The notes beneath the pieces were generated by a model, which worked only from the letters and a program-made list of their open reading frames with translations, was not told the origin of the DNA and did no database searches. A program made the translations under genes and the position numbers. Source: Phaeoceros laevis (lineage: Eukaryota; Anthocerotophyta; Anthocerotopsida; Notothyladales). Taken from it: a stretch of 31,008 bases of DNA. Shown one piece after another: positions 28,632 to 31,008 of the stretch (positions are counted from its first letter, which is position 1; every line of letters begins with the position of its first letter). The stretch spans positions 1-31,008 of the forward strand of contig JBNGIQ010008661.1 in the NCBI GenBank assembly GCA_049999765.1, read 5' to 3'.

Positions 28632-29689
28632 TCAGCGCCTGAAGGGGCAGACGTGGATGCCCTTCTGAGAAGCTGGCCGTGCCAGGCATCGGTCTCTCCA
28701 AGATATCACGTTTTTGAAGCTGTCCAACTCGAGTTTATCTGCCCCCATGTAGAGGTTTGCCATGGCCTCCACCCAAGGCCAAGTAGCCACATCAGCAATA
28801 CTGTATCCTCCTTCAATGAGGTACTCTAGACCTTCCAAGCGCTTCTCCAAGACCCCAAGTAGACGCTTGGCTTCTGTGGCATACCGCTCCAGAGGGTACG
28901 GATGGTCGCATTTTTCTTTGGCAAACTTGAGGAAGTGCCCAAACTGATCAGCCAAGTTGTCAAAAACACTGTCTGTCACCTTGTTTGGGCATTCTTCAAC
29001 CTTGAGGGTCGGGGAAAGAAATAGAGAGTCAAGAATATGACATACCTGGCCAAACATAGGGCCGACACCGGCCATTTGGAAGAAGAGCCACTGAATTGTT
29101 TCCCAGTAAAGCCGAGGATCCTGGGAAATCAGTTTGCCTGTCTTGATAGCCAGGTAGAGCAAAATGGCTCCGGATTCAAAGACGTGTATGGGCTTCCCAT
29201 CTGCAAAGGCCAGTGAGGGGTCATTTGCGAAGACCAACCAGTTTGCTGGACTAACTAGTGGTGCTAGCTTTCGGGCCACGGTCATGTCTACGCGGCAGGT
29301 TGGACAGTTCCTGAAGGTTCAACTTGGGAGCATGCTGAAGGTGGAAAGCTACCAGGCCCATTGGGGTCGACGATGGCTGGAATCTTGGAGTTCGGGTTGA
29401 TGGCAACGAACTCAGGGTTGAACTGATCGCCCTTCATAATGTCGACCGTGTGGGCTTCATACTCCAAGCCCAATTCCTCCAAAGCGCAAGCAACCTGGGG
29501 ACATAGATCAAGCTCAGGGGATCATTCAAGAGGCGGCTCAGGGCACCGGTTAGCAGACAACCAGCCAGCAGGTGCATTACGTACAGACAGCAGCAGGGTT
29601 GCAGCTGCGTTTGAGAGCTGCTTGGATGCAGATGTTACCTTTTGGCCATTTGGAGTAGCCAGGCTGTAGAGCTGAATCTTTCCTGCCAT
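28632..29689 (-). CDS. Ure2p-like glutathione S-transferase (4 exons, 219 aa)
   Basis: Exons on the minus strand are 29689-29639, 29494-29353, 29200-29046 and 28943-28632. Phases agree and the total is 660 bases. The N-terminal thioredoxin fold reads MAGKIQLYSLATPNGQKVA, with the TPNG motif that contacts glutathione in bacterial YfcG/YghU and yeast Ure2-like proteins. NPNSKIPAIVD and the FESGAILLYLA glutathione-binding motif follow. The helical C-terminal domain has WLFFQMAGVGPMFGQ, KCDHPYPLERYATEAKRLLGVLEKRL and GYSIADVATWPWV. These proteins are usually soluble and act as disulfide reductases or GSTs. The third intron (29045-28944) is 102 bp, divisible by three and stop-free, so the frame reads through it. 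I splice it because family members run directly from GPMFGQ to FGHF. Confidence 0.9.
28944..29045 (-). other. In-frame, stop-free third intron of the GST
   Basis: The donor GTATGT and the acceptor ending GATCAG flank 102 bases with no stop in the reading frame. Removal restores the family sequence across the junction. Retention would insert 34 residues in the helical domain. Confidence 0.75.
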
Positions 29690-30038
29690 GCCTGGGTGGA
29701 TCTCAGAAAGCTACTCCTCGAGATGGTGTCGGCAACAACCGAGTGAGCTTGCAATTGTTCCTCAACAGAATCCGAAAAGTCCGAAACGAAATGTTTCACA
29801 CCGCAACGTCAGAAGTTGAATGCTATAGATCACCTATGTCCATTTGACCACATAACTCATTCCCAACCAAAATTTGCTGCAGTATCCTCAAAGTTTGTCT
29901 GAAAGAAAGCCTATTCGTACCTGGTCTGTGAAGGACGCGGCATAAATAGATGAGGCCACGTGGGTGTGGGTATGCAGCCCGCGAATTTTCGAAGGAAGCT
30001 TCCAAAGACCAAAGTTACCACACAGCTTGCAGCTACTC
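29690..30038. other. Upstream region of the GST
   Basis: This should hold the GST promoter and leader on the minus strand. I see no clear TATA box in that direction. A CATAAATAG lies on the plus strand at 29940-29948 with no gene behind it. Confidence 0.35.
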
Positions 30039-30086
30039 TATATTGTATATTTCATATATTGTATATTTTATATATTGCCTATTATA
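30039..30086. repeat. 16-bp AT-rich tandem repeat, three copies
   Basis: Units beginning TATATTG start at 30039, 30055 and 30071. The first two differ by one base and the third is diverged after TATATTG. Confidence 0.7.
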
Positions 30087-30177
30087 TACCCCGAGTTGGA
30101 ATAGTCTAGTATACGGGGGGGAGTTGGAACTTGGCAGCTTGTGAATTTTTTGAGGGTTTCAAGTGCCATGCGCATGC

Positions 30178-30553
30178 ACAATGATTAGGGGTGTGGGTTT
30201 ACATTTTACACTTTACATGTAATTGAATTATATATGTAATTCAATTACACTTTACCAAGAGGCCGAAATTTTTTACATATAAGCGGCCTAGGGTTTACAA
30301 TTTGCTTACATTCATTTTCCTTGGTGACATATGTCATATTACATGTAAAATGACACCATTACATTGTAACATGTACAAATTACATGTAAAATGACACCAT
30401 TACACAGTAATTACATGCATGAAATGTAATTACACTAGAAGAATGTAATTACAAATAGGGTGTAATGTAAAATAGCTACTTTACTTATGTAAGCATTACA
30501 CTTTATGATTTACTTACACTTGGCCCTGTAAAACCCGCACCCCTAACAATGAT
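30178..30553. mobile_element. hAT-type MITE, 360 bp (30186-30545) with 8-bp target duplication
   Basis: The element starts TAGGGGTGTGGGTTTACA and ends with the inverse of TAGGGGTGCGGGTTTTACA, giving imperfect terminal inverted repeats of about 18 bp. It is flanked on both sides by ACAATGAT (30178-30185 and 30546-30553), a perfect 8-bp target-site duplication. TAGGG/CAGGG ends with an 8-bp duplication are the hallmark of hAT transposons. There is no transposase. The interior is AT-rich with many TTACATGTAA- and TGTAATTACA-like motifs, including an exact 25-bp direct repeat at 30339-30363 and 30380-30404. Confidence 0.87.
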
Positions 30554-30630
30554 ACGCGCACAATGTGGAAGAGGAGGCCATTGTTCTTTACTATTAAGAG
30601 TGGAAAAGCTCCATAGTTGCAGCCGACGGC

Positions 30631-30705
30631 GAAACGTACATACGTTTCACCGCGTTTCGGTACGTTTCCGTGCGTTCCACCTTTTTTAGCCGTCCGTTTC
30701 CGAAT
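30631..30705. repeat. Cluster of CGTTTC motifs with an inverted repeat
   Basis: GAAACGTA-CA-TACGTTTC (30631-30648) is a perfect 8-bp inverted repeat. CGTTTC or CGTTCC variants recur through about 30705. This could be part of a repeat end or a protein-binding cluster. Confidence 0.4.
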
Positions 30706-30756
30706 GGGGGGTATACCTTGTTTTATAATTTTATATTATGTGTATACCGGGTAGTC

Positions 30757-30766
30757 ATGACGTCAT
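30757..30766. promoter_or_regulatory. ATGACGTCAT palindrome (bZIP-type site)
   Basis: A perfect 10-bp palindrome around TGACGTCA, the core known to be bound by bZIP proteins. No gene start is visible next to it within the window. Confidence 0.3.
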
Positions 30767-30887
30767 CCTAGGGCTGGCAAGCAGCAGCACGGCAGGGCAG
30801 CCGTTCCACTAGCAACCTTGCGGCCAGCTGCTGGCAGGCGACGCAGGTAGGCAGCGTGGGGGCGAAGGCTCCTGGCAATCTGCTCGG

Positions 30888-30911
30888 CGCTAGGATACAT
30901 GTATCCTAGCG
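30888..30911. repeat. Perfect 24-bp palindrome
   Basis: The half-site CGCTAGGATACA is followed directly by its exact inverse. It lies in the GC-rich right edge (30767-31008), which is also open on the minus strand across the window end, but no protein family is recognisable there. Confidence 0.7.
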
Positions 30912-31008
30912 ATACGTCTTCTAGCAGCCGCAGGCGGCGCTCCATGCGGCTGTCCAAACAGACGGAGGGGGAAGCGCCCCAAACTCCACGCGCGGAGGCG
31001 TGCCTCAC

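Noticed and set aside
30763-31008. Minus-strand open frame running off the window edge
   Set aside because: No ATG at its edge start, low complexity and high GC, no domain, and it contains the 24-bp palindrome.

Overview
This is nuclear DNA from a green plant, most likely a non-seed land plant with a compact gene layout (moss, hornwort, liverwort or lycophyte). The evidence is spliced genes with short GT-AG introns (about 80-240 bp), a perfect copy of the land-plant microRNA miR408, a SUVH-type SRA domain, PLS-class PPR genes with E motifs, a Ure2p-like GST (a class reported from mosses) and a chromodomain Ty3/gypsy retrotransposon. The sequence alone does not fix the species.

Layout. 1-3000 is repeat-derived: the 3' end of a chromovirus (integrase tail, chromodomain, polypurine tract, 312-bp LTR), a minisatellite at 1296-1690, and a degenerate satellite at 1940-2970 holding a 10-N gap. 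3888-5921 (+) is an intronless gene for an SRA-only protein with a SUMO-motif-rich N-terminus. It converges on UPF2 (6837-12021, -), which I rebuilt as 15 exons and 1172 aa. UPF2 is head-to-head with alpha-SNAP (12658-14437, +; 9 exons, 287 aa). An F-box/kelch-like gene follows (15637-17322, +), then a gene-poor stretch with one possible 48-aa membrane peptide, then a divergent AP2/ERF-like gene (19925-21052, +).

21053-22923 is where the least obvious signals lie: a frameshifted C-terminal relic of a PQQ-propeller (polyvinyl-alcohol-dehydrogenase-like) gene on the minus strand, and a MIR408 hairpin on the plus strand, preceded by five GTAC copper-response cores. The MIR408 unit is tail-to-tail with an intact PPR gene (22924-25341, -). 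A possible two-exon small gene (25541-25980, -) separates that PPR gene from a divergently oriented PPR pseudogene with several frameshifts and two stops (26278-28358, +). A four-exon Ure2p-like GST (28632-29689, -) follows. The right end is AT-rich and holds a 360-bp hAT-type MITE with an intact 8-bp target-site duplication, then a GC-rich edge with a 24-bp perfect palindrome.

The genes do not form one pathway. They cover RNA surveillance (UPF2), membrane fusion (alpha-SNAP), chromatin or methylcytosine reading (SRA), ubiquitin ligation (F-box), organelle RNA processing (PPR), copper-linked post-transcriptional control (MIR408) and glutathione chemistry (GST). Two genes, the F-box gene and the GST, each contain an intron that is a multiple of three long and free of stops, so the unspliced transcript stays open.
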